DNA from: Falsiroseomonas selenitidurans
Lineage (GTDB): Bacteria > Pseudomonadota > Alphaproteobacteria > Acetobacterales > Acetobacteraceae
Assembly: GCF_012103215.1 (NCBI RefSeq)
Contig: NZ_JAAVNE010000032.1
Span: forward strand, 1 to 61,082
DNA: 61,082 bases
Direction: 5' to 3'
The position numbers and the translations under genes were made by a program. The notes beneath the pieces were generated by a model. It was not told the origin of the DNA. It saw only the letters and a list, made by a program, of their open reading frames with translations, and made no database searches. Positions 8,344-16,907 of this stretch are shown here, in pieces (positions within the stretch are counted from its first letter, which is position 1; every line of letters begins with the position of its first letter).

Positions 8344-9135
8344 TCACGGCCTTTCGCCATCCGCCAGCCGGGCTTCGATCGTGGCCAGCGCGGTGGGGAG
8401 GTCGGCGATGGAGTCGATGACCAGGTGGGCGCCGGCCGCGGTCAGTTCCGCGGTGGCGGCCCGGCGCAGGGCGGCGCGGTCGGCTTCGGGAAGCCTGGCG
8501 AGGTCCTCGGCGGAGAGGCCGGCGATGTTGCCGGACAGTGCCAGGCCGATGGTCCAGGTGCCGGCGTTGCGGCCTTCGCCGATGCCGGGCGGGGTGTCGT
8601 CCACCTTGATCACCTGATGGGCCGGCCAGACGCCCATTTCGGCCATGGCCTTCCACATCTGCAGCGGCGCCGGGCGGCCTTCGGGCAGGTCGCCGGCGCA
8701 GACCATGATCTCCGGCGTGAAGCCCTGGGCGGTGGCGAGTGGCGCCAGGCGTTCCATGATCGGGCGGGTGTAGCCGGTGGTGGAGCCGATGCGGATGCCG
8801 CGCGCGGCCAGCAGGGCCAGGGTTTCGGTGGCGCCGGGGATCAGGGCGGCATGGGCTTCCACGGCGGCGATGTTCAGCGGCTCGAAGACGTCGAAGATCG
8901 CCTGCACATCGGCTTCGTTGAAGTCGTGGCCGTGGCGGGCGCGCCAGGCTTCGTTCACCGCCTGGCCGACCAGCCGGATGTGGTCGGCCTTGGCCATGCC
9001 CATCGGGCCGCGTGCATCGGCGATGGAGATGCTGACGCCGAACTGGGCGAAGGCCTCCACGAAGGCGCCCATGGGCGCGCGGGAGCCATGGTCGAGCACG
9101 GTGCCCGCCCAGTCGAAGATCACGGCCTTGATCAT
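8344..9135 (-). CDS. phnX: Phosphonoacetaldehyde hydrolase (phosphonatase)
   Basis: This 263-residue HAD-superfamily hydrolase cleaves phosphonoacetaldehyde to acetaldehyde and phosphate. The HAD nucleophile motif FDWAGT (Asp8) has the phosphonatase-specific Trp-Ala instead of the usual Asp-x-Asp. The cap domain carries GMAKADHIR with Lys49 in the position of the Schiff-base lysine of Bacillus PhnX. The late acidic motif VIKVDDTPPGIGEGRNAG is also present. Length matches the family. It overlaps the upstream FAD oxidoreductase by 4 bp (ATGA), so the two are translationally coupled. The usual aminotransferase phnW is absent next door; see the neighbour for what may replace it. Confidence 0.92.
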   Translation of the reverse strand: MIKAVIFDWAGTVLDHGSRAPMGAFVEAFAQFGVSISIADARGPMGMAKADHIRLVGQAVNEAWRARHGHDFNEADVQAIFDVFEPLNIAAVEAHAALIPGATETLALLAARGIRIGSTTGYTRPIMERLAPLATAQGFTPEIMVCAGDLPEGRPAPLQMWKAMAEMGVWPAHQVIKVDDTPPGIGEGRNAGTWTIGLALSGNIAGLSAEDLARLPEADRAALRRAATAELTAAGAHLVIDSIADLPTALATIEARLADGERP

Positions 9136-10262
9136 GGAATGGCGCCCCAGTCGGAAAGGACATCCTCGGCCAGGCCGAAGGCGGTGGACGCCCCGGTGCC
9201 GGAGGTGACGGAGACCAGGCGGATGCCGGGACCGGCCTCCTCCCAGAAGGCATCCTGCGGGCCGGAGGGATACAGGCCGATCCAGCGATCGACCACGGGG
9301 GGCGGCGGGCCCAGCACCTCGGCGAATTGCTCCAGGATCAGCCGGTCCACCGCTTCCGGCTGGAAGGGGTCCGGCGTGGCGCCGTAGTGGTGGCTGTCGC
9401 CGACCACCAGGCTGCCATCGGCGGATTGCACGACGATGAGGTGGACGCCGTTATCCATCAGCGCGGGTTGTTCGGCAGCCAGGCGGGCGCGCAGCGATGG
9501 CAGCGTCGGGCAGTCGGCATAGCCGCGGTAGCGGTGCAGGCCGAGGTCGCTCATCACCGCCGCCGGCAGCCGCCAGCCGGGATCGGCCAGGCGCAGCATG
9601 TGCAGCTTGCACAGCGTCACCTCGCGGCGGGCGAAGATCTCGGGGTAGAGGCTGGCGAGGTCCGGGCCGGGACAGACCAGGATGCGCGGCGCGTGCAGCG
9701 GGCCGGCGGGGGTCTCGACGCGCCCGGCTTCCACCGCCTGGGCAGCGCGGCCGGGGAAGAAGGCGACGCCGCAGCGCTTTGCCAGGAAGTCGCGCAGCTT
9801 CGGCAGCGCCTCGCGGCTTTCGACGCGGAGTTCGTGCGGCGAATGCAGCGCGGCGCGGATGGCGCCATCGGCACGCAGCGGTGCGGGCAGGTCCTCGCCG
9901 CGCAGGATGCGGCAGCCATGGCCCATCGGGCCTTCGGCGAATTCCTCCAGCACCTGTTCGGCCTCGGCGCGGCGCGCGGCCATCACCAGGCCGCGATGGA
10001 TCACCGGGATGCCGGCCTGCGGCGCGATTTCCGCCCAGATGTCGCGGGACCGGCGGGCGCGGCGCCAGGTGTCGGGGTAGCCCTGGCCGGTGACGGTGAC
10101 GAAACCGAAATTGCGGATGCTGGCGCCGTTGGCGCGGCTGTCGCGGTCCAGCACGCCGACCTTCAGCCCCGCCTGGGCGGCGACCAGCGCATGCGCCAAT
10201 CCGACAATGCCGAAGCCGACCACGAGCAGGTCGAAGCGGGTCTCGAGGGGTGTCTCAGCCAT
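9132..10262 (-). CDS. FAD-dependent oxidoreductase of the phosphonate-associated type
   Basis: This 376-residue DAO-fold flavoprotein carries the FAD Rossmann motif VVGFGIVGLAHA near residues 15-26 and an acidic VLDRD about 20 residues later; the C-terminal region has VSVTSGTGASTAFGLAEDVL. Members of this subgroup recur beside phnX-like genes. I recall reports that such enzymes oxidise (N-methyl-)2-aminoethylphosphonate to phosphonoacetaldehyde, which would supply PhnX directly and stand in for the aminotransferase PhnW. That role is inference here. It is first in a two-gene operon and divergent, across 114 bp, from a solute-binding protein gene. Confidence 0.8.
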   Translation of the reverse strand: MAETPLETRFDLLVVGFGIVGLAHALVAAQAGLKVGVLDRDSRANGASIRNFGFVTVTGQGYPDTWRRARRSRDIWAEIAPQAGIPVIHRGLVMAARRAEAEQVLEEFAEGPMGHGCRILRGEDLPAPLRADGAIRAALHSPHELRVESREALPKLRDFLAKRCGVAFFPGRAAQAVEAGRVETPAGPLHAPRILVCPGPDLASLYPEIFARREVTLCKLHMLRLADPGWRLPAAVMSDLGLHRYRGYADCPTLPSLRARLAAEQPALMDNGVHLIVVQSADGSLVVGDSHHYGATPDPFQPEAVDRLILEQFAEVLGPPPPVVDRWIGLYPSGPQDAFWEEAGPGIRLVSVTSGTGASTAFGLAEDVLSDWGAIP

Positions 10263-10376
10263 GCCGGAGGATGGGCGCGGAGCGGGTCCGGGCGCAACCG
10301 GGCGCGGTTGACCCTGAAAGCTGGCGGGGCATAGCCTTAGCCCGCTGCCGGAAAAACTTCACGGAGGAAGAACGTC

Positions 10377-11960
10377 ATGCATCGCCGCTCTCTGCTGCAG
10401 GCAGGGGCCGGGCTGGCCGCGGCCGGGCTCGCCGGACCCGCCATCGCCCAACCCACCAGCACCCTGCGCTTCGTGCCCCAGGCCAATCTCACGGCGCTGG
10501 ACCCGATCTGGACCAGCGCCATCGTCACCCAGATGCATGGCTACCATGTCTATGACACGCTGTTCGCCATGGATGCGCAGCTGCGCCCGCAGCCGCAGAT
10601 GGCGGAGAGCCACGAGACCTCGGCCGATGGCCGCATCTGGCGCATCAGGCTGCGGGAGGGGCTGCGCTTCCATGACGGGGAGCCGGTGCGGGCGGCGGAT
10701 TGCGCCGCCTCGCTGGCCCGCTGGTCCAAGCGCGACCCCTTCGGGCAGATCCTGGCGGCGTCCGTCGATGAATGGCGCGCGGCGGATGACCGCACGCTGG
10801 AGATCCGCCTGAAGCGCCCCTTCCCGCTGCTGCTGCAGGCGCTGGCCAAGCCGGACGCGAATGTGCCCTTCATCATGCCCGCCCGGCTGGCCGCGACGGA
10901 TGCCAACACGCAGATCGCGGAGGTGGTGGGCAGCGGCCCGTTCCGCTTCGTGCGCGACGAATTCGTCTCCGGCAGCCGCGTGGTCTATGCGAGGAACGAG
11001 GCGTATCGCCCGCGCCAGGAAGCCGCCAGCGGCGCGGCCGGCGGCAAGGTGGCGCATTTCGGCCGCATCGAATGGCATGTCCTGCCCGACCCGGCGACCG
11101 CCGCCGCGGCGCTGCAGGCCGGCGAGGTGGATTGGCTGGACCAGCCCCTGTCCGACCTGATCCCGACCCTGGTGCGCAACCGGGAGATCGAGGTGGGGGT
11201 GCTGAACGAGGCCGGCATCCTGTCCATCATGCGGCTGAACCACCTGCAGGCGCCCTTCAACAATGTGAAGGTGCGCCAGGCCGTGGCGCTGGCGGTGAAC
11301 CAGGAGGACTACATGCGCTCGACGCTCGGCGATGACCGCAGCGTCTGGCGCACCTGCCGCAGCCTGTTCCCCTGCGGCACGCCCTATGGCGTTGAGGACC
11401 TGTCCGCGCTCAACGCCCCGCCGCGCAACCTGGACCGGGCGCGGGCCGCGTTGCAGGCCAGCGGCTACAAGGGGGAGAAGGTGGTGATCATCAGCCCCAC
11501 CGACTTCCCGCTGATCGGCCCGCATGGCCATGTGACGGCGGATGCGCTGCGCCGCATCGGCTTCAACGTGGAGCTGGTGGAGACCGATTGGGGCACGGTG
11601 GTGCAGCGCCGCGTGCGGAAGGAGCCGGTGGAGCGCGGCGGGTGGAGCATTTTCCACACCTACGGCTCCTCGCTGGCCTATCTGAACCCGGCCGTGTCGT
11701 CCCTGGTGAAGGGGCCGGGCGCGAATGGCTGGTTCGGCTGGTATGACAGCGAGCGGGCGCAGACGCTGGTGCAGAACTGGCTGGACGCGCCGGATGCAGC
11801 CCGGCAGCAGGCGCTGGCGAATGAGCTGAACAAGCTGGCGCAGGACGAGGTGGCGACCATCCCGCTCGGCCAGTTCAGCATCCGCAGCGCCTGGCGCAAG
11901 CGCATCACCGGGCATCTGAAGGGCAGCATGCCCTATCCGTGGGGCGTCCGGCCGGTGTGA
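10377..11960 (+). CDS. ABC transporter solute-binding protein, family 5 (peptide/opine type)
   Basis: This 527-residue secreted protein starts MHRRSLLQAGAGLAAAGLAG, a twin-arginine-like or Sec signal ending near AIAQ (residues 22-25), and continues with the SBP_bac_5 pattern: LDPIWTSAIVTQMHGYHVYDTLFAMD, WRIRLREGLRFHDGEPVRAADCAASL, GSGPFRF and VRQAVALAVNQ. It would bind an oligopeptide-like or cationic solute in the periplasm. No permease or ATPase genes lie nearby, so it is an orphan receptor. Divergence from the phosphonate pair suggests, but does not prove, an organophosphonate ligand. Confidence 0.9.
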   Translation: MHRRSLLQAGAGLAAAGLAGPAIAQPTSTLRFVPQANLTALDPIWTSAIVTQMHGYHVYDTLFAMDAQLRPQPQMAESHETSADGRIWRIRLREGLRFHDGEPVRAADCAASLARWSKRDPFGQILAASVDEWRAADDRTLEIRLKRPFPLLLQALAKPDANVPFIMPARLAATDANTQIAEVVGSGPFRFVRDEFVSGSRVVYARNEAYRPRQEAASGAAGGKVAHFGRIEWHVLPDPATAAAALQAGEVDWLDQPLSDLIPTLVRNREIEVGVLNEAGILSIMRLNHLQAPFNNVKVRQAVALAVNQEDYMRSTLGDDRSVWRTCRSLFPCGTPYGVEDLSALNAPPRNLDRARAALQASGYKGEKVVIISPTDFPLIGPHGHVTADALRRIGFNVELVETDWGTVVQRRVRKEPVERGGWSIFHTYGSSLAYLNPAVSSLVKGPGANGWFGWYDSERAQTLVQNWLDAPDAARQQALANELNKLAQDEVATIPLGQFSIRSAWRKRITGHLKGSMPYPWGVRPV

Positions 11961-11972
11961 TGTGACCGAAGG

Positions 11973-11998
11973 CCCTCCCCCGCACCTGCGGGGGAGGG
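11973..11998. terminator. Bidirectional terminator between convergent genes
   Basis: CCCTCCCCCGCA and TGCGGGGGAGGG form a perfect 12-bp stem with a 2-base loop, flanked by a second outer pair GTGACC (11962-11967) and GGTCAC (12003-12008) that runs into the gatB stop. It sits in the 44-bp gap between the convergent solute-binding protein gene and gatB and can serve both. Confidence 0.6.
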
Positions 11999-12004
11999 AG
12001 AAGG

Positions 12005-13456
12005 TCACCCCGCCAGCGCGGTCTTCACCACCTCGTTCACCAGGGCAGGATTTCCCTTGCCCTGCATGGCCTTCATCGTCTGGCCGACGAAGAAGCCGAA
12101 CAGCTTCTCCTTGCCGCTGCGGTATTCCGCGACCTTGTCGGCATTGGCCGCCATCACCTGCGCCACCACCGCCTCGATCGCGCCGGTATCCGTCACCTGC
12201 TTCAGGCCGCGCTCCTCGACGATCTCGCCGGGCGCCTTGCCCGTCTCCAGCATCGCCTCGAAGACCTGCTTGGCCAGGCTGCCGGACAGGGTCTTGTCGC
12301 TGATGAGGTCGAGCAGCGCGCCGAGATTCTCCGCCGTCACCGGCGGGTCCGCCACGTCGCGCTTCAGGCGGTTGAGGGCTGCGAAGAAATCGCCTGTCAC
12401 CCAGTTCGCGGCAAGCTTGGCGTCGCGGCCCTTCGCCACCGTCTCGAAGAAGACGGCGGTTTCCTTCTCCAGCGTCAGCACATGCGCGTCATAGGGCGAA
12501 AGCCCCATGGCGACGTAGCGCGCGCGCCGCACATCCGGCAGTTCCGGCAGCGCCGCCTTCAGCGCTTCCACCCAATCCGATTCCAGCACCAGCGGGGGCA
12601 GATCCGGCTCGGGGAAATAGCGGTAGTCATGCGCATCCTCCTTGGAGCGCATGGAGCGCGTGATGCCCCGGGCCGTGTCGAACAGGCGGGTTTCCTGGAA
12701 GACTTCGTCGCCCGCCTCCCAGACCTCGATCTGCCGCCGCGCCTCGGCTTCCACCGCCTGCATGACGAAGCGGATGGAGTTGACGTTCTTCACCTCGCAG
12801 CGCGTGCGGAACCCCTCGCCGGCCTTGCGGACGGAGACATTGACGTCGGCCCGCATCGAGCCCTCGTCCATATTGCCGTCGCAGGTGCCGAGGTAGCGCA
12901 GGATCTGCCGGATTTTCGTCAGATAGGCGCCGGCTTCCTCGGGGCTCCGCATGTCCGGCTCGGAGACGATCTCCATCAGCGCGACGCCGGAGCGGTTCAG
13001 GTCGATGAAGCTCTTGGTCGCATGCTGGTCATGCAGCGACTTGCCGGCATCCTGTTCCAGATGCAGCCGCGTGATGCCGATGGTCTTGGTCACGCCATCC
13101 GCCAGCGTGATCTCCACCGCACCCTCCCCGATGATGGGGTGCGCGAACTGGCTGATCTGAAAGCCCTGCGGCAGGTCGGCGTAGAAATAGTTCTTCCGGT
13201 CGAAGCGCGACCAGAGGTTCACCTGCGCATTCAGCCCAAGGCCCGTGCGCACGGCCTGCGCCACGCATTCCGCGTTGATCACCGGCAGCATGCCGGGGAA
13301 GCCGGCATCGATGAAGGAGACCTGGCTGTTCGGCTCCGCGCCGAATTCCGTGGCGGCGCCGGAGAACAGTTTCGCTTCGCTGATGACCTGGGCATGGATT
13401 TCCAGGCCGATCACCAGTTCCCAGGGGCCGGTGCGGCCCTCGATCGTGTAGCTCAT
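12005..13456 (-). CDS. gatB: Asp-tRNA(Asn)/Glu-tRNA(Gln) amidotransferase subunit B
   Basis: This 483-residue GatB binds the mischarged tRNA and phosphorylates its side-chain carboxylate. The N-terminal WELVIGLEIHAQ, the GFPGMLPVINAECV and FYADLPQGFQISQ segments, and EIVSEPDMRSPEEA are family hallmarks. The C-terminal YqeY-like domain ends in GQTMKAMQGKGNPALVNEVV. It overlaps gatA by 4 bp (13453-13456). It is the last gene of gatC-gatA-gatB; presence of the complex implies indirect synthesis of Gln-tRNA and/or Asn-tRNA. Confidence 0.97.
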   Translation of the reverse strand: MSYTIEGRTGPWELVIGLEIHAQVISEAKLFSGAATEFGAEPNSQVSFIDAGFPGMLPVINAECVAQAVRTGLGLNAQVNLWSRFDRKNYFYADLPQGFQISQFAHPIIGEGAVEITLADGVTKTIGITRLHLEQDAGKSLHDQHATKSFIDLNRSGVALMEIVSEPDMRSPEEAGAYLTKIRQILRYLGTCDGNMDEGSMRADVNVSVRKAGEGFRTRCEVKNVNSIRFVMQAVEAEARRQIEVWEAGDEVFQETRLFDTARGITRSMRSKEDAHDYRYFPEPDLPPLVLESDWVEALKAALPELPDVRRARYVAMGLSPYDAHVLTLEKETAVFFETVAKGRDAKLAANWVTGDFFAALNRLKRDVADPPVTAENLGALLDLISDKTLSGSLAKQVFEAMLETGKAPGEIVEERGLKQVTDTGAIEAVVAQVMAANADKVAEYRSGKEKLFGFFVGQTMKAMQGKGNPALVNEVVKTALAG

Positions 13457-14943
13457 GCCCCCGCCCTCAACCGCGGCAGCGCCGTGAAATCGGCCGCCCG
13501 TTCCAGTGTCCGCCCCACGGCGAAGACCGTTTCCTCGTCAAACGCCCGCCCGATCACCTGCAGCCCGAGCGGCAGCCCCTGGGCGTCCAGCCCCGCCGGC
13601 ACCGCCAGGCCCGGCAGGCCGGCCAGGTTCGCCGTGACGGTGAAGATGTCGTTCAGGTACATCGCCACCGGATCGTCCTGCTTTTCGTTCATGCCGAAGG
13701 CCGCGCTGGGCGTCGCCGGCGTCACGATGGCGTCGACAGCCGCATAGGCATTCTCGAAATCGCGGCGGATCAGGGCGCGGACCTTCTGCGCCTTCAGGTA
13801 ATAGGCGTCGTAATAGCCGGCGCTCAGCACATAGGTGCCGATCATGATGCGCCGCCGCACTTCCGGCCCGAAGCCGGCGGCGCGGGTGCGCTCATACAGG
13901 TCGCGCAGGTCGGAACCCGGCTCCGTCACCCGCGTCCCGAACCGCACGCCGTCATAGCGCGCGAGGTTCGAGGAGGCCTCGGCCGGCGCCACGATGTAGT
14001 AGGTCGGCAGCGCATATTTCGCATGCGGCAGGCTGATCTCGACCGTCTCGGCGCCGGCGTCGCGCAGCCATTGCAGGCCCTGTTCCCACAGCGCCACGAT
14101 CTCGGGCGCCATGCCGTCCAGGCGGTATTCCTTCGGCACGCCAATGCGCAGGCCCTTCACGCCGCGCTCGCAGGCGCGGGCGAAATCCGGCACGGGCAGG
14201 TCGGCGCTGGTGGAATCCTTCGGGTCGAAGCCGGCCATCGACTTCAGCAGGATGGCGCAATCCTCCACCGTGCGCGCCACCGGCCCTGCCTGATCCAAGC
14301 TGGAGGCGAAGGCCACGATGCCGAAGCGGGAGCAGCGCCCATAGGTCGGCTTGATGCCGGCGATGCCGCAGAAGGCCGCCGGCTGGCGGATGGAACCGCC
14401 CGTGTCGGTCGCCGTCGCCCCCAGCGCCAGCCGCGCCGCGACCGCGGCCGCGGAGCCGCCGGAGGATCCGCCGGGCACCAGCCGCGTATCCGGGTCGTTC
14501 GCGCGGGACCAGGGATTCTCCACCGGGCCGGAAGCGCTGGTGGTGTTGGACGAGCCCATGGCGAATTCGTCCAGATTCGCCTTGCCCAGGAACACCGCGC
14601 CATCGTCCAGCAGCTTCTGGCTGACCGTGCTCTCATAGGGCGGCACGAAACTGTCGAGGATGCGGCTGCCCGCCGTGGTGCGGGTGCCCGCGGTGCAGAA
14701 CAGGTCCTTGATGGCGAGCGGGATGCCCTCCAGCGCCCCCACCTGCCCCGCCGCGCGGCGTTCGTCGCTCGCCCTCGCCGCCGCCAGCGCCTTCTCCGCC
14801 GTCACGGTGACATAGGCGTTCAGCCGCGGGTTCAGCTTGGCGATGCCGTCCAGATGCGCCTGGGTCAGCTCGACGCTGCTGATCGTGCCCTCGGTGAGCG
14901 CATCGAGCGCGCCGCGCAGGGTGAAATCCGTGGGATGCATCAC
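13453..14943 (-). CDS. gatA: Asp-tRNA(Asn)/Glu-tRNA(Gln) amidotransferase subunit A
   Basis: This 496-residue amidase-signature enzyme releases ammonia from glutamine for transamidation. The catalytic Ser-cisSer-Lys triad is visible as the Lys in PLAIKDLFCTAG and the serines in PGGSSGGSAAAVAARLA and ATDTGGSIRQPAAFCG. Length is normal. It overlaps gatC by 4 bp upstream and gatB by 4 bp downstream, which argues for equimolar coupled translation. Confidence 0.97.
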   Translation of the reverse strand: MMHPTDFTLRGALDALTEGTISSVELTQAHLDGIAKLNPRLNAYVTVTAEKALAAARASDERRAAGQVGALEGIPLAIKDLFCTAGTRTTAGSRILDSFVPPYESTVSQKLLDDGAVFLGKANLDEFAMGSSNTTSASGPVENPWSRANDPDTRLVPGGSSGGSAAAVAARLALGATATDTGGSIRQPAAFCGIAGIKPTYGRCSRFGIVAFASSLDQAGPVARTVEDCAILLKSMAGFDPKDSTSADLPVPDFARACERGVKGLRIGVPKEYRLDGMAPEIVALWEQGLQWLRDAGAETVEISLPHAKYALPTYYIVAPAEASSNLARYDGVRFGTRVTEPGSDLRDLYERTRAAGFGPEVRRRIMIGTYVLSAGYYDAYYLKAQKVRALIRRDFENAYAAVDAIVTPATPSAAFGMNEKQDDPVAMYLNDIFTVTANLAGLPGLAVPAGLDAQGLPLGLQVIGRAFDEETVFAVGRTLERAADFTALPRLRAGA

Positions 14944-15236
14944 TCGACCACCTTCGGCACGCCGAAATATTCGCCCTGGCGATCCGGGGCATTGGCCAGG
15001 ATGGCATCCGCCTGGCCGCCATCATTCACCACATCGGGGCGCAGCCGCGCGCGGGCCTGCGCCACCGGGCTGCCGCCGGCCATCGGCTCCACGCCCTCCG
15101 TATCCACTTCCTGCAATTGCTCGATCCAGCCCAGGATGCCGTTGATCTCGGCCTGCGCCTGCTGCACCTCGCTCTCGTCCAGCCTGATGCGGGCGAGCGA
15201 GGCGATGCGCCGGATGGTGGCGGTATCGAGGGACAT
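14940..15236 (-). CDS. gatC: Asp-tRNA(Asn)/Glu-tRNA(Gln) amidotransferase subunit C
   Basis: This 98-residue GatC wraps around and stabilises GatA. It reads MSLDTATIRRIASLARIRLD at the start and ends LRPDVVNDGGQADAILANAP then YFGVPKVVE, the usual C-terminal tail. An in-frame ATG three codons upstream (15245) is possible, but MSLD matches family N-termini better. It is first in the gat operon, 77 bp from the divergent ruvX start. Confidence 0.93.
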   Translation of the reverse strand: MSLDTATIRRIASLARIRLDESEVQQAQAEINGILGWIEQLQEVDTEGVEPMAGGSPVAQARARLRPDVVNDGGQADAILANAPDRQGEYFGVPKVVE

Positions 15237-15313
15237 TTTCTTCAAGAAATCCTTGATCTGCCTGGATCTGCGTGGATTTGCCAGGAAGGCGGGGCAGGAA
15301 CATAACGGCGCCC

Positions 15314-15781
15314 ATGCCCGCCATCAACATGCGCGACCTGCGCGCTGTCCTGCCCCGCCATGCGCGCCTGATCGGCCTGGACCCCGGGGCGCGGATGATC
15401 GGGCTTGCGCTGTCCGATGTCTCGCTGCTGCTGGCCAGCCCCTATGGCGCCATCCCGCGCGGCAAGCTCTCGGCCAATGCGGCGGAGATCGCGGCCATTG
15501 CGCGCAAGGAAGGCGCCGGCGGGCTGGTGGCGGGGCTGCCGCTGTCCATGGATGGCAGCTTCGGCCCGGCGGCGCAGGCGGCGAAGGACTGGGCGCTGGC
15601 GGTCGCGGCCGCCACCGGCCTGCCCTTGGCGCTGTGGGACGAGCGCCTGTCCTCGGCCGCCGTCAACCGCATGATGATCGAGGCCGATGTGACGCGCGCC
15701 AGGCGCGCCCGCGCGGTGGATGCCGCGGCGGCGGCCTATATGCTCCAGGCAGCCCTGGATGCCAGCGCGGGCGAGGGTTAG
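15314..15781 (+). CDS. ruvX: Putative pre-16S rRNA nuclease / Holliday junction resolvase-like YqgF
   Basis: This 155-residue RNase H-fold protein carries LIGLDPGARMIGLALSD with the first metal-binding Asp, GLPLSMDGSFGP, LWDERLSSAAVNRMM and the final acidic VDAAAAAYMLQ. The YqgF/RuvX family processes the 5' end of 16S rRNA; its resolvase role is doubted. ATG at 15314 is preferred over the upstream in-frame ATG at 15272, since the longer form adds only a low-complexity prefix. pyrB starts 11 bp downstream, so the two form an operon. Confidence 0.9.
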   Translation: MPAINMRDLRAVLPRHARLIGLDPGARMIGLALSDVSLLLASPYGAIPRGKLSANAAEIAAIARKEGAGGLVAGLPLSMDGSFGPAAQAAKDWALAVAAATGLPLALWDERLSSAAVNRMMIEADVTRARRARAVDAAAAAYMLQAALDASAGEG

Positions 15782-15791
15782 GTTGCCGCCC

Positions 15792-16730
15792 ATGCTCCCC
15801 TACCCGCACCGCCACCTGCTCGCCATCGAGGGCCTCGAGCCCCCCTACATCGCCGATCTGCTGGATCTGGCGGAGAATTACGCGCTGCTGAACCGCCAGG
15901 GCAAAACCCAGCGCGACCTGCTGAAGGGGCGGACGCTGATAAACCTGTTCTTCGAGGACAGCACCCGCACCCGCACCAGCTTCGAACTCGCCGGCAAGCG
16001 GCTGGGTGCGGACATCGTGAACATGTCCGTCTCCACCAGCAGCGTGAACAAGGGCGAGACGCTGCTCGACACCGCCTCGACGCTCAACGCCATGCACACC
16101 GACCTCCTGGTGGTCCGCCATGGCCAGTCCGGGGCCCCCGCCCTGCTGGCGCAGAAGGTCGATGCGGCGGTGATCAATGCCGGGGACGGCACGCATGAAC
16201 ACCCGACCCAGGCGCTGCTGGATGCGCTGACCATTCGCCGCCGCAAGGGAAGCCTCGAAGGCCTGACCGTCGCCATCTGCGGCGACGTGCTGCATTCCCG
16301 CGTGGCGCGGTCCAACATCCACCTGCTGCTGGCGATGAATTCCCGCGTCCGCGTCGTCGGCCCGCCGACGCTGATCCCCTCCGAGGTCGCGCAGCTCGGC
16401 GTGGAGGTGCATCACGGCATGAAGACCGGCCTGGCGGATGCCGATGTGGTCATGATGCTGCGGCTGCAGAAGGAACGCATGACCTCCGGCCTCGTCCCCT
16501 CCTCCCGCGAGTTCTTCCGCTTCTACGGGCTGGATGCGGAGAAGCTGGCCTATGCGAAGCCCGATGCCATCGTCATGCATCCCGGCCCGATGAACCGCGG
16601 CGTGGAGATCGACAGCGCCATCGCCGACGACCCGGTCCGCAGCGTGATCGGGGAGCAGGTGGAGATGGGCGTCGCCGTGCGCATGGCGGTGCTGGATGTG
16701 CTGGCCCGCAACCAGCGACGGAACACCTGA
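15792..16730 (+). CDS. pyrB: Aspartate carbamoyltransferase, catalytic subunit
   Basis: This 312-residue enzyme catalyses the committed step of pyrimidine synthesis, carbamoyl phosphate plus aspartate. Hallmarks are the phosphate-binding FFEDSTRTRTSFELAGKRLG, the SVNKGE loop, HEHPTQALLDALTI and VMHPGPMNRGVEI. ATG at 15792 is the first codon giving a family-length protein. In bacteria lacking a PyrI subunit, PyrB often associates with an inactive dihydroorotase homologue; such a gene is present at 25859, on the other strand. Confidence 0.96.
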   Translation: MLPYPHRHLLAIEGLEPPYIADLLDLAENYALLNRQGKTQRDLLKGRTLINLFFEDSTRTRTSFELAGKRLGADIVNMSVSTSSVNKGETLLDTASTLNAMHTDLLVVRHGQSGAPALLAQKVDAAVINAGDGTHEHPTQALLDALTIRRRKGSLEGLTVAICGDVLHSRVARSNIHLLLAMNSRVRVVGPPTLIPSEVAQLGVEVHHGMKTGLADADVVMMLRLQKERMTSGLVPSSREFFRFYGLDAEKLAYAKPDAIVMHPGPMNRGVEIDSAIADDPVRSVIGEQVEMGVAVRMAVLDVLARNQRRNT

Positions 16731-16735
16731 TACCC

Positions 16736-16764
16736 GGCGCACGAAGGTTTCACCTTCGTGCGCC
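16736..16764 (+). terminator. pyrB hairpin terminator
   Basis: GGCGCACGAAGGT and ACCTTCGTGCGCC form a perfect 13-bp stem around TTC, starting 5 bp after the pyrB stop. There is no T run, so termination may be Rho-assisted. The remaining 143 bp to the convergent S41 gene holds only GC-rich palindromes, including GGCCCTTCGGGCC. Confidence 0.6.
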
Positions 16765-16907
16765 TGATGCCAAATGCCGGTGATGGTGACCGATCACCGC
16801 CGCGGTCGCCGGCGCCGGCATCCGCCGGCCTGGCGACGCGCCACCGGGCACGGCGCGCGCTCGGCCCTTCGGGCCGCAGGTCGGAACTTTCTGCGCCAGG
16901 GTAGGCG

